A stretch of 64,000 nucleotides of DNA from an uncultured Pseudomonadales bacterium (GCA_958296025.1 OY282430.1:2170001-2234000); one strand, 5' to 3'. Positions 41,018 to 49,712 are shown, counted from the stretch's first letter. A program made the numbers and translations. The notes: generated by a model from the letters alone, not told the origin.

Positions 41018-42184
41018 CTAGGGAGTGATTTCATCTCCCCATAGCCGCTCCAGGAACCGTTGCCAAGGCAGCACCCAGATGCCGTCGCTGGTGCGTTTGG
41101 GGGCGTCCCCATTGCAGACGACGATGGCTTGATGGGGTTGGTGTTCTTCCATGTAGGCCCGAATGCCCTTGAACTCCCTTGGGCGGGGGTTGGCGCCGCC
41201 CTTGACCTCAATTGCCACGGACCCAGTGCGGCCGAGAATGAAATCGCATTCCAATCCCGCCTTAGTGCGCCAATAGCGCACTGGAAAGTCGTTTTCCCGG
41301 TAGGCCCGCCAAGCGAGCAGCTCCATCAGCAGGAAGTGCTCCAAAGCGCGCCCGAATTCAGGACCGCTGGTGCTTTCGATACGGCGCCCGGTGAGCTGTC
41401 CGGCCACACCCACATCGAATAGATAGAACTTAGGCGCACGAGTGATGATGGCGCGGGAACGACGGCGGCTGAACGGCTCAACGAACACGCCCAGCAAGGT
41501 GTCCACGAGGATATGGAAATACTCGCGCACAGTCTTGGAGTCCACCCCGCAATCTCGGGCGACGCTGCTGTAGTTAAGCGGCTCTCCGTGGCAAAACGAC
41601 AGCGCTTCAAAGAATCGGGCGAAAGCGGAGACGTTCCGCGTCAGGCCCTCGTCAAAGACCTCCTCCTTAAGGTAGTCCTCCACATAACCGGCCAGTGTCC
41701 GCCGATGGTTGGTCGCGTCATAGTGCTGTGGAATCAACCCTCGGTTCAACGCCCTCAGCAAATCGAAAGCCGGAATTTCCGGCCATGTCAGCGGATGCAA
41801 GCTGTAGCGCCAAGCGCGTCCGCCAAGCATGTTGGCCCGTCCCCGCTTCAATTTCCTGGCGCTGGAGCCGCACAGCACGAAGCGCAGACCTTGGCCCTCG
41901 ATCAGCCGATGCACCTCATCCAAAATGGCCGGTGCCTTCTGCACCTCGTCAACCACGATGGGCCTAGCCCGCACGGCGGCGTCCAATGCCTGCACCCGTT
42001 CCGCCAAGGACCAAGGCGCCCGCGTCCATTCCAGCAATAGCTGCGTTTCGAGGAGGTCAAAGTGGGCGGAGTTGGGGAATAGCTGGCGCAGCAACGTCGA
42101 TTTGCCGGTCTTGCGGGGGCCCCAAAGGAAGGCCGACTGGCGCGGGGGCAGGTCGATGCCGAGGGAGCGGGCGTATCGAGCCAT
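41018..42184 (-). CDS. AAA_14/DUF4143 family ATPase
   Basis: A 388-residue protein: AAA_14 P-loop domain ('FLWGPRKTGKSTLLRQLF' Walker A; 'RPIVVDEVQKAPAILDEV' Walker B; 'FVLCGSSARKLKR' sensor) followed by DUF4143 ('FHILVDTLLGVFVEPF', 'KFYLFDVGVAGQLTGR', 'GLECDFILGRTGSVAIEVKGG', a PD-(D/E)XK-like strand pattern). Widespread accessory genes of unclear role, possibly defence or toxin-like. A palindrome abuts its start codon, suggesting autoregulation. Confidence 0.85.
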   Translation of the reverse strand: MARYARSLGIDLPPRQSAFLWGPRKTGKSTLLRQLFPNSAHFDLLETQLLLEWTRAPWSLAERVQALDAAVRARPIVVDEVQKAPAILDEVHRLIEGQGLRFVLCGSSARKLKRGRANMLGGRAWRYSLHPLTWPEIPAFDLLRALNRGLIPQHYDATNHRRTLAGYVEDYLKEEVFDEGLTRNVSAFARFFEALSFCHGEPLNYSSVARDCGVDSKTVREYFHILVDTLLGVFVEPFSRRRSRAIITRAPKFYLFDVGVAGQLTGRRIESTSGPEFGRALEHFLLMELLAWRAYRENDFPVRYWRTKAGLECDFILGRTGSVAIEVKGGANPRPREFKGIRAYMEEHQPHQAIVVCNGDAPKRTSDGIWVLPWQRFLERLWGDEITP

Positions 42185-42202
42185 TTCGGAACAAACTCCG
42201 AA
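42185..42202. promoter_or_regulatory. Palindrome abutting the DUF4143 start codon (candidate operator)
   Basis: Perfect inverted repeat TTCGGA-N6-TCCGAA whose last base touches the ATG at 42184. A second half-site, CTCCGAATTGGTC, occurs about 34 bp upstream, repeating CTCCGAATTAGTC. Such placement would let a bound protein block translation start or transcription. Confidence 0.5.
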
Positions 42203-42361
42203 TTAGTCAAGCTAAATGGGAATATGCTCCGAATTGGTCGGATATGCAACCCGGCCATGCTGAGCGGCTGCATCCGCCTAGTCTATTTTGACTATTGGCC
42301 GCCGCCAGTGCCTAATCCGGTCTTGTCCTCAGACTCATAGTAAGTCCCAATGTGTCGGTCA

Positions 42362-42521
42362 GTGTCCTGTCCCGTAAATAAGCGCGCTTTGGATGCGAGG
42401 GATTTTTGGCTCCTGGCAAGGCGCGACAACGCCGTGTGGCAGGCTCCACACAAGGCGGAGCAACGCAGCCAGAAGCCCAAAAGACCCGTAGATAATGTGC
42501 GGTTATTTGCGGGACAGGCAC
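42362..42521. repeat. Intact copy of the MITE-like inverted-repeat element (160 bp)
   Basis: Tips GTGTCCTGTCCCGTAAATA (left) and GGTTATTTGCGGGACAGGCAC (right, one base short) are inverted complements. The interior shares more than 100 bases with 13271-13386 and 15031-15074, including TTTGGATGCGAGGGATTTTT. No ORF of its own, though the frame of the downstream metzincin gene opens inside it. Confidence 0.85.
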
Positions 42522-45050
42522 TATGTTGGAGCGGCTACAAATCATCCCCCAAACGACAGCCCGGCTACGCTGTTCCGCACCCGTTGCGGTTTCTTTGATC
42601 TTGGTGTTTGGAATCTTGGGGCAGCGACCTTGTTGTGCCTATCCCTAGACGAAGTTGGCCGGCGGCCGGGCTTGCTGCGGCGCACGGCGGGACCCTTGTT
42701 TTTGGTTGGCGCCCTGTTGGCCGGAAATGGTCGGGGCGCCGAGTCGCCGCCTAGCCTGTTCTCGCCCTTGGGTGCCGGTGGGGTCAGCGGCAGTGCGGCG
42801 TTGCGAATCGACGCCCCACGCATGGGTGCGCCGCGGCGGTTGGTGCGGGTCGAATGGGCACTGCTAGAACAGGCGCGGCACCTAGTCGAACTGCGTGGCG
42901 AAGCGGCCTTGCTGTTCAACCTTTCGGATGCCGCGGTCCTTCCAGTGATCTTCGAGCACAGTGCGCCCACCAAGTCGGGCTACTCGTTGGCCGGACGGGT
43001 TGCCGATGCGGCCGGCGGCCGGGTGGTGCTGGTGGTGAGTGGGGAGGTGTTGGCCGGTGTACTTTGGACGCCCCAAGCCAGCTACAGAATCCGCACCCGC
43101 GGGGCCGGTCTGCACAGCATTGAGCGGGTGGATGCAGCGGCCGCGCCGCCCTTGGCCAATCCTTGGATTCCCCCGCTTGAGCGCCGCGCCGCAGCAATCG
43201 AGGCGCAGGCGCAAGCGGAGGACGGCATGACGCAAATCGACGTGCTGATTCCTTGGACGCCGGCGGCGCGCAGATTGGTCGGCGGGCTGCGGCAAATGCA
43301 GGCCAAGGTGGATCTTTCGGTGGCCGTCGCCAATGACGCCTACGCCACCGGCGGCGTCGCCCAGCGCCTGCGGTTGGTGGGCGCTGCGGAAATAGATTAT
43401 GAGGACGCCACGATAGACGACATTGACCGCCTGCCGGTGGTGGATGATGGCTTCCTGGATGAGCTGCACGAACTCCGCGACAGCACCGCCGCCGACCTCG
43501 TCAGCCTGTTCGTCAAGTTTGAGGTGGGCGGCGTCGCCGCGCTGATGGCGGAACTGACGCCGGCCTTTGCACCCTTGGCCTTCAGCATGGTCGATGTGCG
43601 TGCGGCGGAGACCATTCTGGCCCATGAGCTTGGCCACAACATGGGCCTGCAGCATGATCGCTACGTCGTGCCCACCGACATTCCGCCGGACGTGAAGGTG
43701 GCGCTTTTTCCCTACAGCTTCGGCTATGTCAACCAGCGGGCGTTTGCTCGCGGCAGTCCGTGCTGGCACACCATCATGGCCTATCCCGACCAGTGCGATG
43801 ACGCCGGCCTTGCGCCTATGGGATTGCCGCGCTTCTCCAACCCGGACCAGAACTACCCGTCGGCGGACGGAGACCCGCTCGGTGTGCCGGTGGACCAGCC
43901 CGCCATCGGCTGGAACGGCCCGGCCCACGCGGTGCGCAGCCTCAACGAGGCCCGCCATGTGGTGGCCGGCTTCCGCGACGGGGCGGGCCGTTGCGCCTAC
44001 GCCCTGTCATCCGGAGAGGCCACTTTGCCGGCCAGCGGCGGTGCCTTCACCGTTCGCGTGGATACGAAAGAAGGCTGCCCTTGGACAGCGCATCACCAAA
44101 GCGGCTTCCTTAGCGTGGCGGCGGGCGGCGCCAACACTGGCGGCGCTGAGGTGACCTATCGAGCGCAGCCCAATGGCGGCTTGGCGAGGGCCGGAGTGGT
44201 GTCCATTGGCGGCGAGACCATTGCTGTGCGTCAGTTGGGGGCCGTGGCGCCGGCTTCGGTTTGCCGGCGCACAGAGGCGATCCGCGACGCCATTGCCGCG
44301 GCGCTGTCCAAGGACAGCTGTGCAGCAGTGACAGTGTGGGATTTGCGGGAGGTCACCGCCCTGTCCTTTTTGGGCCGGAACATCACCGCCCTGCGCCCCG
44401 ACGATTTCCAAGGCTTGGTCAATCTCTGGCGGTTGGAATTGAACGAGGCGATCACGGACCTTGCGCCCCTAGCCGGCCTGATCAATCTAGGGGAGCTTTC
44501 CCTAGTCGGCAACGGCGTCGCCGACCTTTCGCCCTTGGCGAACCTAGCCCAACTCGAATACCTAAGCCTGGACGACAACGCCATCGCCGACCTCGCCCCT
44601 CTCGCTGGCTTGACGAGGTTGCTCATCCTGTCCTTGTCCCGCAACCAGATCGAGGACTTGGCGCCGCTGGCCGGGTTGACTGATTTGCTGTCCCTGGACT
44701 TGACCGGCAACGCCATTTCCGACCTTTCGTCCTTGGCCGGCCTCGGCAACCTGTTCGTGCTGTTTTTGGGCAACAACCAGATCGCGGACGTTTCGTCCTT
44801 GGCCGGCCTGGACAACCTGTTCTTGTTGGGGCTTGCCGGCAACGCCATAGAGGACCTCTCGCCGCTGTTGGCCTTAAGCCAGCTAAGGCAACTGGACCTG
44901 CGCGGCAACCCGCTGAGCGATGCGGCGCTCGACACCCAGATTCCGGCGCTGCAGGCGCGCGGCGTGTTGGTGCTGTTCGACGAGCCGGATGCCCCTCCGC
45001 GCCGACCGTCTTGGTGGTGGCTTTTGCTGGACGGCTTGGCTAAACCCTGA
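42495..45050 (+). CDS. Secreted metzincin-type metalloprotease with BACON-like and leucine-rich repeats
   Basis: The frame has 851 codons. A signal peptide is visible at about residues 60-85 (GPLFLVGALLAGNGRGAE), so translation probably starts near TTG 42672 rather than in the repeat element at 42495. The protease domain has 'AHELGHNMGLQHD' (HExxHxxGxxHD) at about 378 and a Met-turn 'CWHTIMAYPD'. Residues about 495-585 look like a BACON beta-sandwich ('ALSSGEATLPASGGAFTVRV'). Residues about 600-830 are eight or so 22-residue leucine-rich repeats of the internalin/SDS22 type (LxxLxxLxLxxNxIxDLxPL). The C-terminus 'RRPSWWWLLLDG' could anchor it. Likely acts on host or environmental proteins. 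Confidence 0.88.
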   Translation: MCGYLRDRHYVGAATNHPPNDSPATLFRTRCGFFDLGVWNLGAATLLCLSLDEVGRRPGLLRRTAGPLFLVGALLAGNGRGAESPPSLFSPLGAGGVSGSAALRIDAPRMGAPRRLVRVEWALLEQARHLVELRGEAALLFNLSDAAVLPVIFEHSAPTKSGYSLAGRVADAAGGRVVLVVSGEVLAGVLWTPQASYRIRTRGAGLHSIERVDAAAAPPLANPWIPPLERRAAAIEAQAQAEDGMTQIDVLIPWTPAARRLVGGLRQMQAKVDLSVAVANDAYATGGVAQRLRLVGAAEIDYEDATIDDIDRLPVVDDGFLDELHELRDSTAADLVSLFVKFEVGGVAALMAELTPAFAPLAFSMVDVRAAETILAHELGHNMGLQHDRYVVPTDIPPDVKVALFPYSFGYVNQRAFARGSPCWHTIMAYPDQCDDAGLAPMGLPRFSNPDQNYPSADGDPLGVPVDQPAIGWNGPAHAVRSLNEARHVVAGFRDGAGRCAYALSSGEATLPASGGAFTVRVDTKEGCPWTAHHQSGFLSVAAGGANTGGAEVTYRAQPNGGLARAGVVSIGGETIAVRQLGAVAPASVCRRTEAIRDAIAAALSKDSCAAVTVWDLREVTALSFLGRNITALRPDDFQGLVNLWRLELNEAITDLAPLAGLINLGELSLVGNGVADLSPLANLAQLEYLSLDDNAIADLAPLAGLTRLLILSLSRNQIEDLAPLAGLTDLLSLDLTGNAISDLSSLAGLGNLFVLFLGNNQIADVSSLAGLDNLFLLGLAGNAIEDLSPLLALSQLRQLDLRGNPLSDAALDTQIPALQARGVLVLFDEPDAPPRRPSWWWLLLDGLAKP

Positions 45051-45095
45051 CCTTTCGTTGCCGCTGCGGGAGATGCGGTGGAAGCGAGGGCTGCG

Positions 45096-46114
45096 TTAAT
45101 CATGCAGCCCGGCAAGCGCTTGAAACTCCCGCAGCGCCTCTGGGTTAGCTAGCGCTGCGGTGTTTTTGACCGGTCGCCCGTGAATCGCCTCGCGCACGGC
45201 GAGCTCGGCGGTCTTGCCCCATGCGCCATCTATCATTCGCGCCTGTGCAAAATTGTCCTTCGCCAATTCTCTGACTTCCTGTTGGGCGGCCAAATGCATA
45301 AGCCTAATGGCCGCGGCCAACGCCGCATCGTCCTGCAGGTCAACGTCCGGCTCGGCGCAATACTCCGTCCAGTGGAGGGCGGGTGATTCCCTGCGCTCAC
45401 GGATGCGCTCAAAGATTTCACTGTCTCCCCGGATGCTGATCGAGAAAACCCTGCCGTCCCTTCCGCCTGCGGCTGAAAGCAGTGAGTTGTAGAGTTGGCC
45501 GTTTTCAAGCAAGCCGGTCTTGTCGCAGACGCCAAGGTCAATGCCGATGGCGTGTCCGCTCGATCTGTCGGCGGCCAGAATGTCAACGCGGGTTCCCTGC
45601 CGGCCCAACATGAAGCCCGGAACCGGGCTGGCCCTCACTGCGACTTGATCTCCCAACCCGCTTGCTTCGGCAATCTGGCGAACGGCCTCCCGCAACTCGG
45701 ATGCGAGCTTGCCGGTCAAGCTCACTACGGCAGCCCGCCAGTTCGCCCGACACAGTGAGCCGCATAGGTGCGCAAGCAACACAACGCCAATCAGAAATGA
45801 CTTGCCGTTGCGCCTGGCTATCGACAACGCGGCTTCCTTGACGCACGGAGCGAATGCGTCCTGAAGCCAAGACGATTGCCAGTCAGCCAAGCGGAAGGGT
45901 TCCCCTTGTCGGGGGGGGGGGGTGAGACAACTAGTTTCCGGGCGCTCCAGTCGGATATGGCCTTGGCGGCCTTTGCGCCGGTGAGCTTCGCCGCGTTGGG
46001 CTTGGCGCTGCCGTTGGCAGCCCGTCCAGTGCGCCGCGCTGCGGCTTTCCGAGCGTTCAGCCTGCCCTTGTTCCGTTGGTGGTAAGCCGCTTGGTAAGCC
46101 TTCCAATCACCCAT
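45096..46114 (-). pseudogene. Phage terminase large-subunit-like gene, frameshifted at a C12 tract
   Basis: The N-terminal frame starts at ATG 46114 (MGDWKAYQAAYHQRNKGRLNAR...) and ends within a run of 12 C (45911-45922 as G on the + strand). The ATPase region continues in another frame: 'FRLADWQSSWLQDAFAPCVKEAALSIARRNGKSFL' carries the terminase Walker A variant (RRNGKS). One base lost, or two gained, in the tract would join the two. About 300 residues are present; the C-terminal nuclease half of a normal terminase is missing. Fragments of its 3' end recur at 49531 and 55028. Confidence 0.7.
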
Positions 46115-46506
46115 CCAATCCTCAAAGGCACCTTTTGCCTATGAGGACTGTTGAGACAAAATTGCGCGGCCGAAAGTTGGGGCTGCGGTATCGATGGAAG
46201 GGAACTCAAGCCGGGTGGCCCATGCCCCTAGCTGGCTGCTAGACTGCGCCTATTTGCCGACAGGGGGAAGAATGAAAGCAGAGGACGAAATCAAGCAAGG
46301 GTTGGATAAGGTTCTTGGCATTATGACGACGCGAAGGGTTGTTATCGGCGCCTTGGCGGTCATGGCGTTTTTCGTGCTGAGTGCTTTATTGTCAGACGTT
46401 GAAAGTGGGCCTCAACAAGCAGCAGTTCTCATTTTGGGTGTTGTTCGCGGCTCCGGTCGAGTTCGTGGTGTTCGGTTGATGTCGGGTTGGGAGTGGGACG
46501 CGGAGT

Positions 46507-47796
46507 TCAGGGCGGCTGGGCGGCGGTACCGCCGGTAGCGAGCAGTGACAGGAGGTTGTTCCAGTCGGGGAACAGCCGGTATTCGGTGACGGTTCGCAGG
46601 TGTTCGAACAATCGGCGCCGGGTGCCGAGGCGCCGGCGGGCGCTCTGCCAGAGCGTCTCGGCGAGTTCGCAGGCGCTGTGGAGCGAGAAGGCGAGCAGGT
46701 TGAGGACGACCAGCACGCCGGCGAGGGTGTCGTTGCCGTGGCCGAAGTTGTGTTTGAGGTGGTAACCGTGCTGCTTGAGGACGTTGAAGGTCTCGTTCTC
46801 GATCTTCCATCGGGCGCGGGCGCAGTCGGCGAGTTCGGCGACGTTGTCGCGGTCGACGTCGAGGCTGGTGACGAAGGTGCCGCGGTGGGTGACGGTGCCG
46901 TCGGGTCGCGCGCTGGTGATCTCGAGCCAGTTGACGCGCAGGGCGTCGTCGCCGTCGCGGATGGGCAGGTCGGTCATCCACCGGTAGCGGTGGATGCGCC
47001 GGCGGGCGCCGGCGCCGGCGGTGGCGCGGCGGGTGGGCGGGCGGATGCCGTCGAGGTGCTCGCAGAGGGTCTTGTGGCTGGCCGGCTTGGCGGTGAGCAG
47101 GAAGTCGCCGCCGCTGTCGAGCATCGCCCGGCAGACGGGCTGGCAGGCGTACAGGTCGTCGCCCAGGTAGACGGGGCGCAGTGGCGCGCAGCGGGTTCCG
47201 TGGCGTTGCAGCCAGCGCTTGGCCGCCTCGCGTTCGCAGTCCTGCTTGGCGGCGCCGTCGCGGGGCGCCACGAACTCCGGGGGCAGCGGCAGCGTGCGGG
47301 CGTGGCCGGGCGCCACCAGGGTGGCGGCCAGCATCTGGTGGAAGTGCTCCGTGGCGCCGTCGCTGCGCTTGCGGGTCGCGCAGTGCGGGCAGTGGATGCT
47401 GCGCGAGCGGAAGAACTCCGTGCCGTCCAGGGCGACGAGCAGCCGGCCGTCCAGGCGGCGCATGGATGCCAGGGCGCCGTGCGCGTCGAGGTCCGCGGCG
47501 ATGGCGTGGAACTCGTCGTCGAAGTGCGCCGTCGGCACGCCGTCGAGCAGTTGCCGGATGTGGTTGTCGCAGGGGATGCGGGCCAGGCCGAACAGCGTGT
47601 GCGCGTTGGACCGCGTGCGTCCCTCGGCCAGCGCGCGCTGATGCGCCAGGAACGACGGCGACTGCATGAAGAACACCGACAGCGCCGCCATGGCGACGTC
47701 CGCCATGGCGTACCGGCGGTTGCGGCCGCGACGCGGGTCCGGCAGCCCGGCGAAGCACGCCCGGAGCCGTTCCAGATGGCCGCCGAGGAGCTTCAC
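46507..47796 (-). CDS. DDE transposase (ISNCY-like) of the methyltransferase-carrying element
   Basis: A 429-residue transposase. 'RLLVALDGTEFFRSRSIHCPHC' (first D, followed by a CxxC), 'PVYLGDDLYACQPV' (second D) and 'RARWKIENETFNVLKQHGYHLKHNFGHG' (E) mark a DDE_Tnp_1-type core; 'KQDCEREAAKRWLQRHG' is a further conserved stretch. It starts at GTG 47796 within the stop of the methyltransferase gene (GTGA overlap). Longer frames to 48282 are antisense-shadow extensions over the methyltransferase. The sequence is intact. Confidence 0.88.
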   Translation of the reverse strand: MKLLGGHLERLRACFAGLPDPRRGRNRRYAMADVAMAALSVFFMQSPSFLAHQRALAEGRTRSNAHTLFGLARIPCDNHIRQLLDGVPTAHFDDEFHAIAADLDAHGALASMRRLDGRLLVALDGTEFFRSRSIHCPHCATRKRSDGATEHFHQMLAATLVAPGHARTLPLPPEFVAPRDGAAKQDCEREAAKRWLQRHGTRCAPLRPVYLGDDLYACQPVCRAMLDSGGDFLLTAKPASHKTLCEHLDGIRPPTRRATAGAGARRRIHRYRWMTDLPIRDGDDALRVNWLEITSARPDGTVTHRGTFVTSLDVDRDNVAELADCARARWKIENETFNVLKQHGYHLKHNFGHGNDTLAGVLVVLNLLAFSLHSACELAETLWQSARRRLGTRRRLFEHLRTVTEYRLFPDWNNLLSLLATGGTAAQPP

Positions 47797-48467
47797 GGCG
47801 GCGCCTGCGCTTCCACTGCCATGACCGCGGCCAGCACCGCCAGGCGCTCCGCCGGAGGCATCGCCCGGTAGCGCCGGCCCCAGCTCGCCGCCTTGCGCTT
47901 GACCGTCTGCCGGTGCGTGAAGTCCCGCCCCGCGCACGACGCCCAGTGCACCCGGTCCGGTTCGAAGTTGAACCACACCTTCTCGGTGACCACGCCCGCC
48001 TGGTTCATCACCTGCAGCGCCACGCTGCGCCAACCGCAAAGCAGCTCGTCGTAGAGCGCCGACGGGTACCCCGACACCATCACCGCGCACGGCAGCCCCT
48101 TGAGCAGTTCCAGCAGCGCCGCGTGGTCCGCGTCCCCGTAGTCGTGCCGGTAACGGCGCCCGGACTTGCGCGCCGCGCGCAGGTACGGCGGGTCGCTGTA
48201 GACCAGCTCCGAACCGTCGAACGCGAAATCGGCCAGATACCCGTGGCAGTCCGCGTTGACCAGTTCCACCGCATGGCCGCACTCGAATGACGACAGCGCC
48301 CGCGCGTCCAGGTCGATCCCGATGTTGCGCAGCGCCGCCGGCTTGCGCTTCATCACCGCGCCCCCGCCCAAGTGCGTCTCAATGTACACCGCGTGCGGCG
48401 GCATCAGCGCGACCAGCGCCTGCCACAGCCCCGACGACGCCTTCGATCCGAACCACGGGTTGCCCAT
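47793..48467 (-). CDS. D12-class (Dam-like) N6-adenine DNA methyltransferase
   Basis: A 224-residue protein with the D12 order: 'GNPWFGSKASSG' (AdoMet-contacting N-terminus), 'YIETHLGGGAVMKRK' (motif I region) and 'LVYSDPPYLRA' (DPPY, motif IV), then 'HAALLELLKGLPCAVMVSGYPS'. It should methylate adenine at an unknown DNA target. ATG 48467 is favoured because the promoter at 48475-48503 would start transcription about there, giving a leaderless mRNA; ATGs at 48479 and 48485 lie in the promoter. It lies inside an insertion sequence and is coupled to the transposase. Confidence 0.88.
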   Translation of the reverse strand: MGNPWFGSKASSGLWQALVALMPPHAVYIETHLGGGAVMKRKPAALRNIGIDLDARALSSFECGHAVELVNADCHGYLADFAFDGSELVYSDPPYLRAARKSGRRYRHDYGDADHAALLELLKGLPCAVMVSGYPSALYDELLCGWRSVALQVMNQAGVVTEKVWFNFEPDRVHWASCAGRDFTHRQTVKRKAASWGRRYRAMPPAERLAVLAAVMAVEAQAPP

Positions 48468-48474
48468 GGCCCGC

Positions 48475-48503
48475 ACCATAGGCACAACGTCCTATGCTGT
48501 CAA
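48475..48503 (-). promoter_or_regulatory. Sigma-70-type promoter inside the insertion sequence
   Basis: Reverse strand TTGACA (48498-48503), a 17-bp spacer, and TATGGT (48475-48480). It points toward the methyltransferase and transposase, with the expected start site at the methyltransferase ATG. Confidence 0.65.
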
Positions 48504-48637
48504 GCCTCCCTCAATCCGGCGCTATGTAAAAATGCCAAAATGAGAACTGCTGCTCAACAAGCTTTCCAGTGGATTCAGATGTGCTTTTGGGTGATCCTGC
48601 CTTATTGCGTGGCTAGGCTCATCCTTCAGCTACTCAA

Positions 48638-48958
48638 ATGAGACTGCTATTCGCTGCGGCCTTGGCGCTGGCTTCGGCTTGGGCGCTTGGTCAAGACGAA
48701 CAGGCTGAAGCCATCAATGATTTCCATAAGGGTGCGGCCCTCTTGCTCGAAACCTTTGCCTGCAGGACGCAAGGCGCTGTTTTGTGCGGCCATGAGCATG
48801 AGGGGACGGAAACGCTTATGTGGTCACAGGCCTGCCGAATGGCCGCCATGCAGCGGGACTTGGGCCAAGGTTACGATGGGGATTCGGAGTTGGTCGGCAA
48901 GTACATGGATGCGGTCCTGTTTTGGGATCAGTATTGCGATGCCCATCCCGAATACTAG
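48638..48958 (+). CDS. Small secreted protein of unknown function
   Basis: A 106-residue protein with a signal peptide (MRLLFAAALALASAWALG, cleavage about residue 18) and four cysteines in the mature part (FACRTQ, VLCGHE, QACRMA, QYCDAH) that could form two disulfides. Its start overlaps the stop of the split membrane-protein gene, so the insertion may have altered its expression. Family not recognised. Confidence 0.6.
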   Translation: MRLLFAAALALASAWALGQDEQAEAINDFHKGAALLLETFACRTQGAVLCGHEHEGTETLMWSQACRMAAMQRDLGQGYDGDSELVGKYMDAVLFWDQYCDAHPEY

Positions 48959-49127
48959 GCGCACTGTGAAGCCCGCCAGCGGGCGCTGAACTGACCCTAT
49001 GAAGCCCCCCCCATAGGGTTATGCCCTGAAAATCGCTTAGACGGCTTCCCAGTGGGCCGATATTCCCGTCCAAGGGCTTGAAAACCCTGACTTTGGCGGT
49101 TTGGAGGCGTTGTTTCCCTGTTTCTGG

Positions 49128-49355
49128 CTAGTTGGCTAGGACATGCGCCCTCTCCGGGCATTCGTCGCCAAGGTCGCATTCCCGCACATGGCCGCCCTGG
49201 TCAACGGCCTGCCGAAGCGCCAAGTGCGCCGCCTGTTGGATGCGGAACCATGGGCGAACAAGTCGCTTGCTCCCGCGGGCCTCCTGCCGCTTGACTTCGG
49301 CCTTGGTCAACGGAGCGGACACCACGATTTGCCTGTCGGCGGCAAAGAGCCTCAT
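49128..49355 (-). CDS. Hypothetical protein (weak)
   Basis: A 75-codon reverse frame with 'TKAEVKRQEARGSKRLVRPWFRIQQAAHLALRQAVDQGG', a plausible amphipathic helical composition. It is positioned like a small phage gene beside terminase-derived fragments. The overlapping forward frame at 49143 is also open, so the coding strand is uncertain. Confidence 0.3.
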   Translation of the reverse strand: MRLFAADRQIVVSAPLTKAEVKRQEARGSKRLVRPWFRIQQAAHLALRQAVDQGGHVRECDLGDECPERAHVLAN

Positions 49356-49530
49356 TCATTATTAGCCGGGCCGCAGCTAACACGGGTCAATTTGGGCACT
49401 GCCGTGGCGGAAAGCGAGTTTCTGGGCGAATTCGCTGGCGACGCCATCGTCTTTGGCAAAGATCACGCCCATCGGCTGCTGGGAGTGGCCGCACGAGGGT
49501 CTGGTAGGTTCAAGATTGATCCTCTTGAAA

Positions 49531-49623
49531 GGCTTGCAGCGCCTCAGGGTTGGCCAGCGCTGCGGTGTTTTTGACGGGTCGCCCGTGAATCGCCTCGCGC
49601 CCGGCGAGTTCGGCAGTCTTGCC
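49531..49623 (-). repeat. Copy of the 3' end of the terminase gene
   Basis: About 93 bp closely similar to 45126-45218 (the codons for the last about 30 residues, including [16 protein letters not shown]). Similarity stops at CAGTCTTGCC; 8 bp later a half CRISPR repeat begins. Confidence 0.75.
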
Positions 49624-49630
49624 GCCTAGG

Positions 49631-49644
49631 GTGCGGGGGAACCC
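49631..49644 (+). CRISPR. Half CRISPR repeat (type I-E-like), relic
   Basis: GTGCGGGGGAACCC equals the 3' half of the full repeat at 50107. It has no partner at normal spacer distance, so it is read as a decayed array end. Confidence 0.45.
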
Positions 49645-49712
49645 CAGCGCGATGTCGTCGGGCATGCTAGGCTGCCTGCACCATGGGGCGAGGAACGAAA
49701 GTGCGGGATCGA

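Larger units (their letters stand above)
46420..48552 (-). mobile_element. 2133-bp insertion sequence carrying a DNA adenine methyltransferase
   Basis: Flanked by a 9-bp direct duplication CTCAACAAG (46411-46419 and 48553-48561) and bounded by perfect 18-bp inverted repeats CAGCAGTTCTCATTTTGG. Both genes inside, a D12-class methyltransferase and a DDE transposase, are read leftward and overlap by 4 bases. A sigma-70-like promoter lies just inside the right end. The element interrupts a small membrane-protein gene. Confidence 0.9.
46272..48641 (+). pseudogene. Two-helix small membrane protein gene, split by an insertion sequence
   Basis: The 5' part from ATG 46272 (MKAEDEIKQGLDKVLGIMTTRRVVIGALAVMAFF...) runs into the insertion at 46420. 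The 3' part (FQWIQMCFWVILPYCVARLILQLLK) continues at 48562 and stops at 48641. Excising the insertion and one 9-bp duplication rebuilds a 75-codon protein with two membrane helices. Its stop overlaps the start of the next gene (ATGA), so the two were translationally coupled before the insertion. Confidence 0.75.

Noticed and set aside
46600-47871. A 423-codon forward frame rich in Val/Ala/Glu
   Set aside because: Antisense to the intact DDE transposase, whose catalytic motifs are on the other strand.
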